A DNA stretch of 64,000 nt from Glossina fuscipes (taxonomy: Eukaryota; Arthropoda; Insecta; Diptera; Glossinidae): NCBI RefSeq assembly GCF_014805625.2, contig NW_023998415.1, positions 47,809,695 through 47,873,694 on the forward strand, given 5' to 3'. Under the pieces are notes generated by a model. It saw only the letters and a list, made by a program, of their open reading frames with translations. It made no database searches and was not told the origin of the DNA. Of the stretch, positions 1-10,926 are shown piece after piece (within the stretch, counting starts at the first letter, position 1; each line of letters starts with the position of its first letter). The position numbers and the translations under genes were made by a program.

Positions 1-2330
1 ATAGACACTAAGCAAAAAACTGTTACTAAGCATTAGATGGTAAAAACAGTTTTCCCAAGACGGACTTTCAAGGCACTTACACTTACGTGTACTGTATGAA
101 TGTATTTTTCTATCCTCTCTACTTCTCTCTCTTAATTTCTCCATTTTTCTCCAATTCAATAAAACAAAAACAAAAAGAGTTTATTTCGTTCAAATCATTC
201 CCGGTTCTTTTTTTGACAAAACCAAAGAATAGCAAAAACAAATTCATATTTGCTTTAATCAGTTTGGTAAATATTAGTTCTAAAAACACTAATAACACAA
301 TACAATGCAAACAAAATAACAAAGTGAAAAGTACAAAAAGTTGGAAAAAACAAAAAACAATAGACTGCATTTTTGGTTCAAAATAAAGTGTCAAAAACCT
401 AAATCCTATAATCTTTAAAATCGAAAGTAATTGTGTATACGTTCATATATGATATGCATTGAAATAATGTTGAGTGTAGTCGAGTAGTAGTCGAGAAAAA
501 ATAGCGAAAGAGAGCGAAATATCAAACATTTATTAAGTGTTAAGCGAAGCCAGCGAATATAATATTTTCACATTAAATTGGTTTATTTTCATTCTCTTCT
601 ACCAGCGAAGACCAACGAAAAAAGGCGTAAACAAAAACAAGTTACTGTGCATTAATATTATACTTAAATAATTAAGTTTACTGGTTGAAGTTTCGCGTGG
701 GTTGGCTTTTCAATGCATACCGTTCTTATTCTCGTATGGCATTCTCTTCCCGTCTGCTGGCTAATCTCTATTTAATTATAAACATTTTATTTCAATTTTT
801 ATTTTATTTCGCTCGCTGTTTGAAATTTAATTAATTCGTAAACGGCTAAATATTCCATGTTTTATATTGTTGGTTAAATAATTTTGTTGTAGAGGTTTTT
901 TTTTTTTTTTTTGTATTTCTGCGCATTTTCTTTTTTTTTGTTTTTTTTTTATTTTAAATAATGCTTTCGTTAGTTACTTGTTGTTTTTCATTTAATCATT
1001 GATTTGATATGGCCGGCATACGGTCGGTCGGTGCAGCGGTTTGGCTGCAGCTCAAAAACAGAAAAATGGTCAAATTAAAAACAATTTTTATTCTATGGTA
1101 GGAATGTGTTTGTGACTTTTTCTCCATTTTTGAACTTTTTTCTGCGGCTTTCTCTATGTATTCTCATATTTATTAAAATGAATTTAATTATTGCTGCTCA
1201 AACGAATTTTTTTTGTTTTTGCTTCTTTTTTTTTATGAAACTGATGATAGTTTTAATTAATTCTTTCAATTGACTTAAGTGTAATATATTTGCGGATATA
1301 TATGCATCCAATGTATGTAATATTTAATTTCACAAAGGAAAATAATTAACAGAGCTTACGTATACTGTGCAATGCATATTGGAAAACAATGTCAAACTTA
1401 ATAGGAGAGATTGCTGCCGTTTGGAAATGGTGAAAAAAATATATGCACTGTTCATTGAATCGTAAACACGTGATTTTAGGAATTTCAAACAGCTCGTAAA
1501 TGGGAGCCTTATTATATCCATCGTAGGGGGAAGGTAAGATTTGCTAAAAGTTACCACATGAACTACATGAACTACTACTACACGCGTCTATAAAGCGTAT
1601 ATATACGCTTTCGATTGTTACAAGTACCGGAGTCAATTTATCAACACGGTTTCGAAAGTACGTCTAGGACAAACAAATTTATATTCAGCTCCATCTTCAT
1701 GATTTTTTATTTATTTTTATTTTTTTTTTTTTGGATTCTGGTCGGCTTACGTACGAATATCAGAAAGTGATGGTTTAAATTTTCTCAATATATTGCACGC
1801 TATCCAACACTTTTAATACACACAATCTACATAATAAAATGTAAGACACACACTACATGTTCAAACGTGCTATAAAAAAGTTACTGGCGAGAATTGAAAC
1901 ACGTAGGGCGCATCGAAAACAATTTGTGTCTTTTTTATTCCTGAAAAATATTAACTCATGGTGTCCGCTAATAGAGAGATTAATTATCCATAATAAATGA
2001 CTTAAGTGATAATATTACTTTGGGTTTCTTTGCACTGAATGACTCCTTAAATGTTTAAGAATGATATGGAACAGTGATTGGAGGAAGGGTGTGAAATCTT
2101 AAATGACCCAAATTGTCCATTTTCGGAATATCAGCATACATATGTTTAGCGTAAATCTCAAGTTGACATATACAAAGAGCAATTCAAAGCCAATTAAATC
2201 AATTGTATGGTGCATCTGCTGTTTAGTAAAGAAGTACGAATTACCTCCATATGTCTGGATTGAACTCGTAATCCCGTAGACCATACCGTAGCTATTCTAT
2301 TTTCCTCTTAAAAATTGCGACGAGAATTTT
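1..2330. other. AT-rich noncoding stretch
   Basis: No coding frame in this stretch looks like a protein. It holds a run of 17 T at 896-912, scattered short A/T runs, a GTCG-rich patch near 1020-1050 and a 20-bp palindrome at 1592-1611 that is listed separately. The frames that do stay open are short and composed mostly of Phe, Ser, Lys and Asn, as expected from AT-rich DNA. I see nothing else I can name. Confidence 0.6.
1592..1611. repeat. Perfect 20-bp palindrome
   Basis: The 20 bases aaagcgtatatatacgcttt equal their own reverse complement, and the symmetry stops at both flanks. It could extrude a short cruciform or bind a symmetric protein dimer. No function can be assigned from sequence alone. 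Confidence 0.85.
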
Positions 2331-2368
2331 TCATTTAATGCGGACATGCATTAGTTTGGTTCGCTTTT

Positions 2369-2790
2369 TTATAGTGAAAAATTCATCCAATATTGGCCAT
2401 CGAAGGCTAATATTATTTCCCAACTTTCAGCCAACTCTCGCATTTCCAATTTGTTACGCCTTTTTAGGCTATCCACAAAAGAATCGGCACCGTTCGAATA
2501 TACAATAAGTCACCTATCGAAATTTGCGTTAATCAGAGGTAGTAACGTCTGCTGATAATAGCATGAAGAACAGCAAGACATTATAGATGTTTAGTGTAAG
2601 CATTTCGTGAGCGAGTTTTGCAACATGAGTCCGCCTTTTCTTCCTATCGCAAATTCACATTATCCTGGCTTTTGCCATACCATGCCCACTTTTTGTCGCA
2701 ATTTTGCATCGACTATTGTTGGCATCCCGTCTTAATGATTGATGGTTTACCACGCCCAGCAGATCGTCTCTAACGCGATTCCGACGAGTT
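2369..2790 (-). pseudogene. Badly decayed mariner-type transposase, C-terminal half
   Basis: Read on the minus strand, several landmarks of a mariner transposase appear in the right order with frameshifts and stops between them. A LGVV segment (2744-2760) corresponds to the conserved stretch after the WWD motif. A HVAK-like segment follows around 2618-2633, where the family has the second catalytic Asp and its downstream helix. At 2527-2565 the DNA aligns by eye with the segment encoding the third catalytic Asp (PYSPDLAPSDYH in the family). The end has MRELAESWEIILAFDGQYW, matching the family pattern of L, E/R, W, DGxY near the C terminus, then a TAA at 2369-2371. Terminal inverted repeats were not found and the N-terminal half is not recognisable. 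The pattern resembles mauritiana-like mariners more than the younger element at 23.7 kb. This identification is by eye, and no single long block is convincing alone. Confidence 0.55.
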
Positions 2791-2849
2791 TTAAACTCAA
2801 TGTTAATGGCTCATCTACTCTACGTCACAGTTATTTTGACTCTTTTCTT

Positions 2850-3568
2850 AAATAATAATATATTCCGTGCTCATCACTTCCAGGAGTGTGGTAAGGTCAT
2901 GCCTTCAAATTAAGCAACTAAAGTTTTTTCTTTGTGGCACAGAACTGCACCTATTCAAAGGTTCCAGGAAATGATGTTGTATACGCTTTAGTATGTTAAT
3001 TAATATCCTGACGTACGATTTGAAATGAAGAAGCCATAGTTTTCTTAATAATCACAGTATTGCAGCCCTCTCTGCATACGTTCACTCTTCGAACAGAACG
3101 AACAGAACTCATTTGTATTTCTAATTTGTATTTCTTTGATGGGATACATACACTTTCGTATACACGCATCTGGATATTAATAAATTTTGCGCAAATTTTC
3201 TTAAGCCAAAAAGGAAAAAGTTCCTTATGTTTTTAATAAAAGCAAAATGATTTTATCTCTTAATCATGAAAGGGCTGAGCGTATTCCGGGACACATAAAT
3301 TCAAGACACATAATTTTTTTAGTTCTATTTCCAACAATGAAGACTTCTTTCAATCAAAAAGGAAAGAAAAAAATCCATCAATGAATTGAGACAAAAAGTC
3401 ATAGAGAGAATAATCTCTCTTCTAAGTTATTCAACTATTAATTTCATCATCGTTTACTGTACGGAGAAAGTAGAAGCTTATCTAATACCTTTATTTTTGT
3501 AAATGTATGTGTGCGCTCTTAAATAATATAATTTATGACTTCAATAATTTAAATTTTATGTGTGCTTT

Positions 3569-3606
<38 letters not shown>

Positions 3607-4850
3607 ATATTTACATATTTGAATAAACATTTGCTTTCTTTTCTGTTTCACTTTTTCTTTTTTTGCTTTTTTTTTGTTTTGTTTCTTTTCCTATTTCTTA
3701 ATTGTCCGAGTCAGTATGGCAAAAAAATGCTGTAAATAAAAATGAATGAATTTCTTAGAAAAATATCATAAATTTTCAAAGATTATCTCCTAAGTAAAAT
3801 CCAAAAGCAATTAAAGCAGCTTAACATTTCAAATATGTAGGAAGAAAAACAAAAACAAAAACATATTCGACTTTAAAAAAATTGTAGTAAAATTATTTTA
3901 TTTATATATATATATGAACGTAAATATAACGGATATGCAACGTTAAGAGGAGCATAGAGTATAACAATTAAATTCTGTACTGTTGAAAGTTCATACGTTG
4001 TTGGCAAAAGATTTTAAGTAACAGCAAAAAATCAAATATGAAAGCCAAATGAATAAATTTTGCATATTTGCATGTGTGTGTTTGACTAAGTAAGTGAAAG
4101 GAGAAGAAATATGAAATTCAGAAAATAAAGGCCGAAATTTCAAAAATCAAATTTTTATAAATTTACAAACAATATACATTTTTATGTTATAATCTTAGCC
4201 GCACGTACGTACGCATACACATATACACATTTATTGATATATGAGAGTATATTCAATGCTTTTTTTTGCTTTTTTCATTTGCGAAATAAATACTTATCAT
4301 GATTTGCGAATAGCAGTACTTTTTATTTAGTTTCCTTTAACGGCCGGCGCTCACCTCGTCGCTGGATCGAAATCCGAACAGAAACGAACTGTTTGGTAGC
4401 TAGCAAGGGCTTATCTATGTTATTCTTTGTACAAGAAACGCATTGATTTATTTGCCACAAAAATATATTGAATTTAAATTCAAAGGATATGTATGTTCTT
4501 CTCTTCTTGTGAAAATGAGAGACGTCTTGTGGAAGAAATAGTTGCAAATTAGTTGTCGGATCGCTAGTCCTCAGTTTGTCAAATCTTTTCGATAATGCAT
4601 TAGTTACATGTCAAGCGAAAAAGCTCATCCTTTCATTCATAGAAATATTCATTTTTGCTGCTCCGCGATGCCGTACATCATTGATTGGAAAATGCCTGAA
4701 TCGTGGCGGTAAAAGTAGTAAAACGCAGCCACAGTATTCAAATGTACTAATATTAGTAAAAAATGGTAAAAACAGTAGTAGTGTGGTATTGTCCCTAGAC
4801 CATAAACCATGTTGTTTACCATTTGTGTCACCCATTTTGTTTGTATTCTA
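2850..4850. other. Noncoding AT-rich stretch
   Basis: Contains the (TC)n tract listed separately, a short TA tract around 3903-3914, and low-complexity T and A runs. The overlapping short frames at 4576-4855 on both strands begin at non-ATG codons or have no recognisable content. Confidence 0.55.
3573..3603. repeat. (TC)n microsatellite
   Basis: A pure 31-bp dinucleotide tract of TC units. It is a polypurine/polypyrimidine mirror repeat. Confidence 0.95.
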
Positions 4851-4938
4851 AGCATTCACATTTCGCATCAACAGTCAAGGCGGTTTTAATCTTGTCTTGC
4901 CGCCAGGTCATCCGCGATTTTATTCGCGAAACCAAATT

Positions 4939-4958
4939 TTCACTTCCCGGGAAGTGAA
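4939..4958. promoter_or_regulatory. Perfect 20-bp palindrome with ETS/STAT-like half sites
   Basis: ttcacttcccgggaagtgaa is fully self-complementary. It contains TTC-N4-GAA, a spacing tolerated by STAT proteins, and two outward facing GGAAGTG/CACTTCC half sites like those bound by ETS factors. It sits in a locally GC-richer patch (about 4855-4990) that also holds a TCGCG/CGCGA pair. The palindrome is directly visible; a regulatory role is inference. Confidence 0.35.
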
Positions 4959-5044
4959 TGCGGCAACTTTAAAATATCAAAATAGAAAGCAAAAATACTC
5001 CAGAAATATTCTTCGTCTTCTTCTATTTCAATTTGTTTGAACGC

Positions 5045-5300
5045 TGGCTGGTAGAAGTACTAGTACTAGTATTAGTAGTAGTGACAGTAGTGATAATAGT
5101 AGTAGGAATAGTAAAAGTTCTAACGCGTAGTAAATACGGAGTGTGGGGTAGCGCGCTAAATTTTACCATCTAGACAGAGTGTAGCGAGCACAATCCTCAT
5201 TGCAGAAGAGAGACAAACGCGTGAACTTGTCTAACTCAACTTGACAGCACAACGATCTTTTCATTTTTTTTTTTTTTTTTTTTAATTTTTTTAAGATCGG
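5045..5300. repeat. Degenerate TAG/AGT trinucleotide tract and a T run
   Basis: From about 5050 to 5115 the sequence is a decayed (AGT)n array that includes the 12-bp palindrome agtactagtact at 5056-5067. A run of 20 T lies at 5264-5283. No gene is visible. Confidence 0.75.
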
Positions 5301-5872
5301 TTACGATGATAACGCTGATCCATTCGCTAGGTAATTTGCCTTACAATCTTGTTGGTGGCAAGTAAAGTTTTTTTCATTTTTAAAGAATCAGTCAGCATCA
5401 GCGACTTCATTTGTTAAATTCAAGTTTACAAATCACAGAAATATTGGCTTTATGAGGCATGTACCAAACCCTGCTTAAAATAAACGATGATCGTTAGAAG
5501 CATTTCGTGATAGCAATCACCGAGGCTGGTTTGCATCTTATGACCGCATGATCAATACTTGCTAAGAGAAAGCAGCGCGCCCATGAGACGAAATATCATT
5601 ATTGTTATTATCATTATTAAATAGAAATAAATTGGGATGAGTACTAGCAACTAAGACTATCGACACAACGGAACGTTTGCTTTCTCAGGCAGCAACAACT
5701 CCTTACATTGGTTTTATTTTAAGTTCATTATCTTCTTAAGCACTGCATTTCCGTCAGATAGTTTACACGTAATAGGAAGCAACGGAATGAATTTTCTAGT
5801 TAGGGGAATGATTTTCACACTTTCAGAATCGTTTCGAACTTGTTGAAAAAGGCATTAGAGAACGCACCCGGC

Positions 5873-5920
5873 ATGTATAGATTCTTATCAATACCCATGT
5901 GCGAGTCTGTCCGTCCGGCA
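5873..5920 (+). repeat. Faint copy of the GTCY-type dipteran repeat core
   Basis: The stretch has gtatagattcttatca followed by gagtctgtccgtccgg. That is the order seen at 16.54-16.61 kb (gtatacattcttgatca, then gtctgtccgtctgtcc). The match covers only about 50 bp and could be a fragment of the same dispersed repeat family. Confidence 0.35.
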
Positions 5921-6562
5921 AAATCATTTCAGTTTCGTTTTCAGAAGCCTAAGCGATCTCTGGAAGAACAAACTTGTTGTGAGCTTGTCTATCGTAACTT
6001 TCATTGGGTGAAATAGAAAATTCAACGGCGGTGGCTCAAAAACTCTTTTACAGAAAACTAATAATTTTTGAATTTTTTTTTTCAGTTAAAATTTGGAGTT
6101 AGTTGATTTACAATTCCTTCTAAATAATTTTACCAAGTTGCATGATTTCGAAACGACCTGATATGATACGATACGATATTGTTGTTACCGATTAATGGAA
6201 TTTTTGATAATTTAACTTTACTCCTTTACATAGTATCTAAAGAGACGCATCTCGAATGCCTTTTTCAATAACTTGCAAACAATACAAGCACATATGGTAC
6301 GCTTTAATATCGAATACAAATTTTATAGTAAGATAAGCGGAACAAACAATTATTATATAATATGTCGGAAAGGAATGCAATGCTTGAGATAATGAACTTA
6401 AAATAAAAGTAAATATATCCCAATATTGTAAATGTATTCATTAATGCAAAAAGTCGTTGCTAACCCAAAAAGCAATCGTCTCATTACGCTACGAAACTAT
6501 TTCACTTTTTGCGTAAATGTTACTTTCTTCCGCCTAATGAAATAGATCATAGAATCGAAGGC

Positions 6563-6589
6563 GAAGAAGAAGAAGAAGAAGAAGAAGAA
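6563..6589. repeat. (GAA)9 microsatellite
   Basis: Nine perfect GAA units followed by an A run. The open frame crossing it reads as a Glu run and is a by-product of the repeat. Confidence 0.95.
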
Positions 6590-7593
6590 AAAAAAGATCA
6601 TTCAATTAAGTGCAAACAAAAGAAGGCAAAAAATAGATTTTTCAGTATTCAACTAAGAAAAAAATACTGTATGCTGTATATACATATTTATTTTTGCAAG
6701 TCCAGATATCGGTGTATGAGTACATTCATGCATACATAAATGCGTATGTGTGTTGTGTTTGTGTGCTGGCAAATGATTTATGTGTGCGAAATCCATAACT
6801 AAAGTTTTCAATAAATTTTCCTGCAATTTTGATGCCATAGTTATCGTAATACTTATTGTTGTTGCTCTCGTTATTGTTTAACATGTGTTATTAATTTTCT
6901 ATGTAATCGAATCTGAAACAATTGGTTGATTCTTTTGCAAATGTGAATATATTGCTTAGACTTTATATATGCATATAAAAAATTCTTTTGATGTTTGCTG
7001 CTTTATAAACTGTACAAGTATATATATATATGTGTGTTTGCAGAACACACGGCCATGTGCAAACTCGCTTATACGCAAACATGCACATCAACAACATCCA
7101 TTATAGTTAGACGTTTTTAGATTTAAATATTTACACAATGCTGCAGTTTCTGTTTAAGAAAGCTTTGCCATTTCATAAATGTGAGCGAAGAAATTATTAT
7201 TATAGTAAATTTGAAAACTGAATTTCAATTCGTTACACACATACGTATACATACATACATACATGCCTACTGACATAAATGTGAACATTTTTATGCAGGA
7301 TTATTTGTATGTAATTATGTAGCCGCACCCGTAAACATAAAACTTATATAATAGTATATGAAGTACATTGAATACTATTTAAAGTAATTTAGCAATTTAG
7401 TATGCAATTTGGACTTACAATGTTATATACAAACTCATGAGCATAAGCCCTAATGTAAAGATATTTACGTCCATGTAAATATTTATGTACATATGTTAAG
7501 AGATATATGCATAAATAAACGCACAAATATTTTATATATATTTATATGCTCATATACACATTATGTACGAGTTGAGTATATTAATTTTACTGA

Positions 7594-7618
7594 CTAGCTA
7601 GCTAGCTAGCTAGCTAGC
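7594..7618. repeat. (CTAG)6 self-complementary microsatellite
   Basis: Six CTAG units plus one base. The unit is its own reverse complement, so either strand can fold on itself. A (TTGC)n tract begins about 60 bp downstream. Confidence 0.95.
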
Positions 7619-7676
7619 AAGTAAATGGCTGCGTTCCTGCGTGTTTGTCTGCTTACTTGGCTACTTGATTGTTTAC

Positions 7677-7712
7677 TTGCTTGCTTGCTTGCTTGCTTGC
7701 TTGTTTGCTTGC
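7677..7712. repeat. (TTGC)9 microsatellite with one variant unit
   Basis: Nine tetranucleotide units, one of them TTGT. The same motif family recurs at 42044-42077. Confidence 0.95.
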
Positions 7713-8439
7713 TTACTTGGTTTCCTCACTTATTTTCATGTTGATTTTGTTAATGAACGTTTTAGGCTTTTTGCGATATTTAGGATTTCTTATGAAATGC
7801 AATTAGTATTCAAAAATGTTAACTACATCATTATATTAGAAGAATCTGAATATAACCAAATATATATATAGTTATAGGTACAACCTTCACGTATATATGC
7901 ACACACATATATTCATAGTCATGTTGCTAGCACAAGTCAAAATATTTTAATATATTTCTCGTTATTATTAATAATTATATTGAATTTTACATGTGTACGG
8001 AAAAAGCTTAACGAGAAGAGTCGAAATATGACGAATAGTAATAATATTAATTGAAAATGTTATTGATTTAAATTAAAAGTGTGGTTTTATCACTTAGCAA
8101 CCGAATTATCACAGCCGACTTATAAGATCTTTCTATTAATACGCTTTGTTAATGTACTTCTTCATGTACATTGGCAGTCATTCGCACGCATATGTCAATA
8201 AATAAATAATTTACTCTTTTTTTTTTTTGAAGACCTACGAGTTTCTATCAATTTTAATTTGTTCTTTCCTTTCTACAAAATAATAATAAGCAAAAATAAA
8301 TATTTATTTTTGTGAAATTTCCATTTATGAGACTGTGTATCTGCTTAAAGAAGATTTTATTTGCGGAGCATAACACATATTATATATATTTTCAAGGCGG
8401 TAAGCATATGAAAAATTTAAATCTCTTTTAATTTCCACG

Positions 8440-9110
8440 TTTATAATTGGCAGCATAAAACCAGCAATAGTTCAAATTGTCGTAATAAGAAGGCAACATA
8501 CTTGCTCTGGTATCTTTGAATGAGGTTGGGAAAGACAAAGGAAACAAAGTCAGAAAAGTTAGCTTTTCGTGCACAAATCGAAGGTAAGCACTGTTGAATG
8601 AAATTGTGAGCAGCCCAAAGCCCAGATAATAGTGATGAGCATCCATCGTTAACATTGACCGTAAAGCTGAACATTTATAGCAGTCTGGCTTGCGAGTAGG
8701 ATGTCATCTGGACATGATATATCAAGCTTTATTCCTTCACACACAATGGATCTTTGCCAACAGTAACGAATGCAATCTGGGCGAAAAGCCATAACGTCAT
8801 TATTGTGTGTACGTGACGAATTTCGGTCCCATACAATACAACTTGCTCAAAACTAGGATGCGATAATAGCACTAAACTGGTACATATCACATTCCCTGCT
8901 ATTACCAGCTCACATTACTCACTTGGATTAACACGGATTCGTTTAGTTGAATTATTGTCTCTTCGAGCAGGATTTTCACTTTTACAGCGATAGTCAAATA
9001 ATGGATGCTTTAGTCAGATGGCCACAAAAAACTATCTGTGCGCTCTGCGATATGGGATTCACATTCCGCCTAAGAGATCGAAAAAGTAATACTTGGGGAA
9101 AAACGGTGAC
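8440..9110. other. More complex, GC-richer block without recognised content
   Basis: This block lacks the long A/T runs typical of its surroundings and stays open on the minus strand in two frames (8428-8655 and 8441-8674). Neither translation resembles a family I recognise. Its texture is like the transposon relics elsewhere in the window, so an old unidentified element is possible. Confidence 0.3.
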
Positions 9111-9210
9111 TTAAATAGTACACTTGTCCAGTTTCAGGGGAAAGTCAGCAGAAACGTATCTACACTTTCTGCCAATAATTGAATATATATTTTGATCTTG
9201 GAAGAGGATA

Positions 9211-9248
9211 ACATACATACATACATACATACATACATACATACATGC

Positions 9249-9279
<31 letters not shown>
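9211..9279. repeat. Compound (ACAT)n-(AT)n microsatellite
   Basis: An ACAT array with one ACATGC interruption runs to about 9260 and passes directly into a pure AT tract. Confidence 0.95.
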
Positions 9280-10024
9280 CACAAATACATTTCGATATAA
9301 AAAAAATATAAAAGAAATTGCTCTGGAGACATTTTAATCTCTAAGGTAATACTAATCTCCATAGGTGATGATTAAATCAGAAATAAATGTGATAGCAACC
9401 ATCATTTATAGGTCGGATATTATTCAAAAGCTAACCAATTAACTCTTTTAACACTACTTAGGAAAGCTTCTAAATTGAGTGTTATTTCTTTAAACTGAGT
9501 CAAGAAAATCGAATGGCTTGAGTTTGCATTCCTGAATTCCTTCTCCAACGCCACCAAAGCAAACCGTCACGGAATGACTGATTCCCAGTAAGCATCTTGT
9601 TATCTAAGTTATTATCAATCGAGATAGATCAAAACTGAAAAGAGTTTCGTGATTCTGTTGTTGTATGAAGCTCAGTCTATTGCGTCTTTTTTAGGCGGGA
9701 TTTGTGCCAAAATTCAAATCGATATCGTCATCAGCTTATAGCTAACAATGTACAATAAATAATAATAAAATTACGAAAAATATTTACCTAAATTTATTTA
9801 AAAAAATTTTTTTTCGCCAACTTAACGTTAAAAAATTGAATAATACCAAGCCAGGCAAGCGAAGTTGCATTATAATAGGGAGAGAAAACAGAAACACGGA
9901 AAACATACGGCGAGTAAGTTAACCAATCAACAGATTAAGTGAGCGGATGGAAGTGTAAATAGAACAATAGGAAGATGAATGGAGAGAGGGAAACGGACGG
10001 AAGGATAGACTGGCGGCTAGGTGA
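9280..10024. other. Noncoding stretch
   Basis: AT-rich sequence that becomes purine-rich on the plus strand from about 9870. No gene or repeat recognised. Confidence 0.5.
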
Positions 10025-10234
10025 ACGGGGGAAGGACTTAAAGAAACAAGCAGCACAAAAACGGACCGTATAGCGAAAAAAAAAACGGCGAGAGTGACAG
10101 ACGTAAACCGAGAAACTCGTGAGGGCACGGAAGTGCTTGAGAAAGTAGATATAGAAACGGCAAGTCCGCTTGAAACGACTTTGGATTCGAAATTAATTAA
10201 CAATATGCTTATTGACGTTTTAAAAGCGGAATAA
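10025..10234 (+). CDS. Stop-free frame with protein-like composition, no start codon
   Basis: After a TGA at 10022 the plus strand stays open for 69 codons to TAA at 10232. The translation is rich in Glu, Lys, Thr and Asp, with few Phe or Ile runs, unlike most open frames here. It passes through AKKKTARVTDVNRETREGTE and closes with LINNMLIDVLKAE. The only Met lies near the end, so this could only be an internal or terminal exon, or a fossil. The upstream AG at 10019-10020 lacks a good pyrimidine tract. The opposite strand is also open for 106 codons, with a Ser/Phe/Val-rich translation that looks like a shadow. I do not recognise a family. Confidence 0.2.
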   Translation, partial: TGEGLKETSSTKTDRIAKKKTARVTDVNRETREGTEVLEKVDIETASPLETTLDSKLINNMLIDVLKAE

Positions 10235-10571
10235 AACAAGTTTATATTAGGCTACAAAAGACTTTTCTATACTCTCCGCCTCTCCCTTAGAGAAGAAAAT
10301 CATTTAAAAACAACAAAAAGCAAATGGAATGGAAAAGCGAGTTTTTACCATTTATAGTTTATGACTAATGTAAGTAAACAAACCATATTTGTTTTTGTAG
10401 ACGTGTCTTCTGACCGTCTTAGTCCATAATTACAATACCAACTTGCGTGCAAAAACTGATAATGCTCTTGCCAACTTTGAAACAATGCCAACAATTGGAT
10501 TTTTACCTCAAGTCATGCCCTGAATGACTCCGTATTTGCTACTGATCAGGTCGACAAATACGACGGTCGCG

Positions 10572-10598
10572 ATATCAACATCAGTTTGATGTTGATAT
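10572..10598. repeat. 12-bp perfect inverted repeat with a 3-base loop
   Basis: atatcaacatca at 10572-10583 pairs perfectly with tgatgttgatat at 10587-10598 across gtt. It forms a compact hairpin with no obvious T-run or partner. Confidence 0.85.
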
Positions 10599-10898
10599 AT
10601 TTACAGGGCCTCTAAAATTCCATTCTTGGTCTTGCAAGCGTTTTGACAAAGTGAATATCGGTTTAACCTCTTAATGATGCGTTAACAACTAACTATTACG
10701 GCTTAGTAGTGCATGTGAAGGTATCATCAATTAACACAGCTGACACATGCTTTTCCAAATATATTTTGTGTGGCTTTATAAATAGCATCAGTAAAAATGT
10801 TCAACTAACACAACACCTGATACGTTTATCCACAGGATATAACTAAAAATAAATATTTATAATTCATGTTTATTGAAGAAATACGAAATCAATTCTAT

Positions 10899-10926
10899 TT
10901 TTATTTATTTATTTATTTATTTATTT
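10899..10926. repeat. (TTTA)n microsatellite
   Basis: About six TTTA units followed by a T run. Confidence 0.9.

Larger units (their letters stand above)
5300..8440. other. Noncoding stretch with several microsatellites
   Basis: AT-rich DNA without a convincing coding frame. The listed GAA, CTAG and TTGC arrays and the GTCY-like patch at 5873-5920 are its only structured parts. Many short ATAC/TATA tracts are scattered between 7000 and 7600. Confidence 0.55.
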
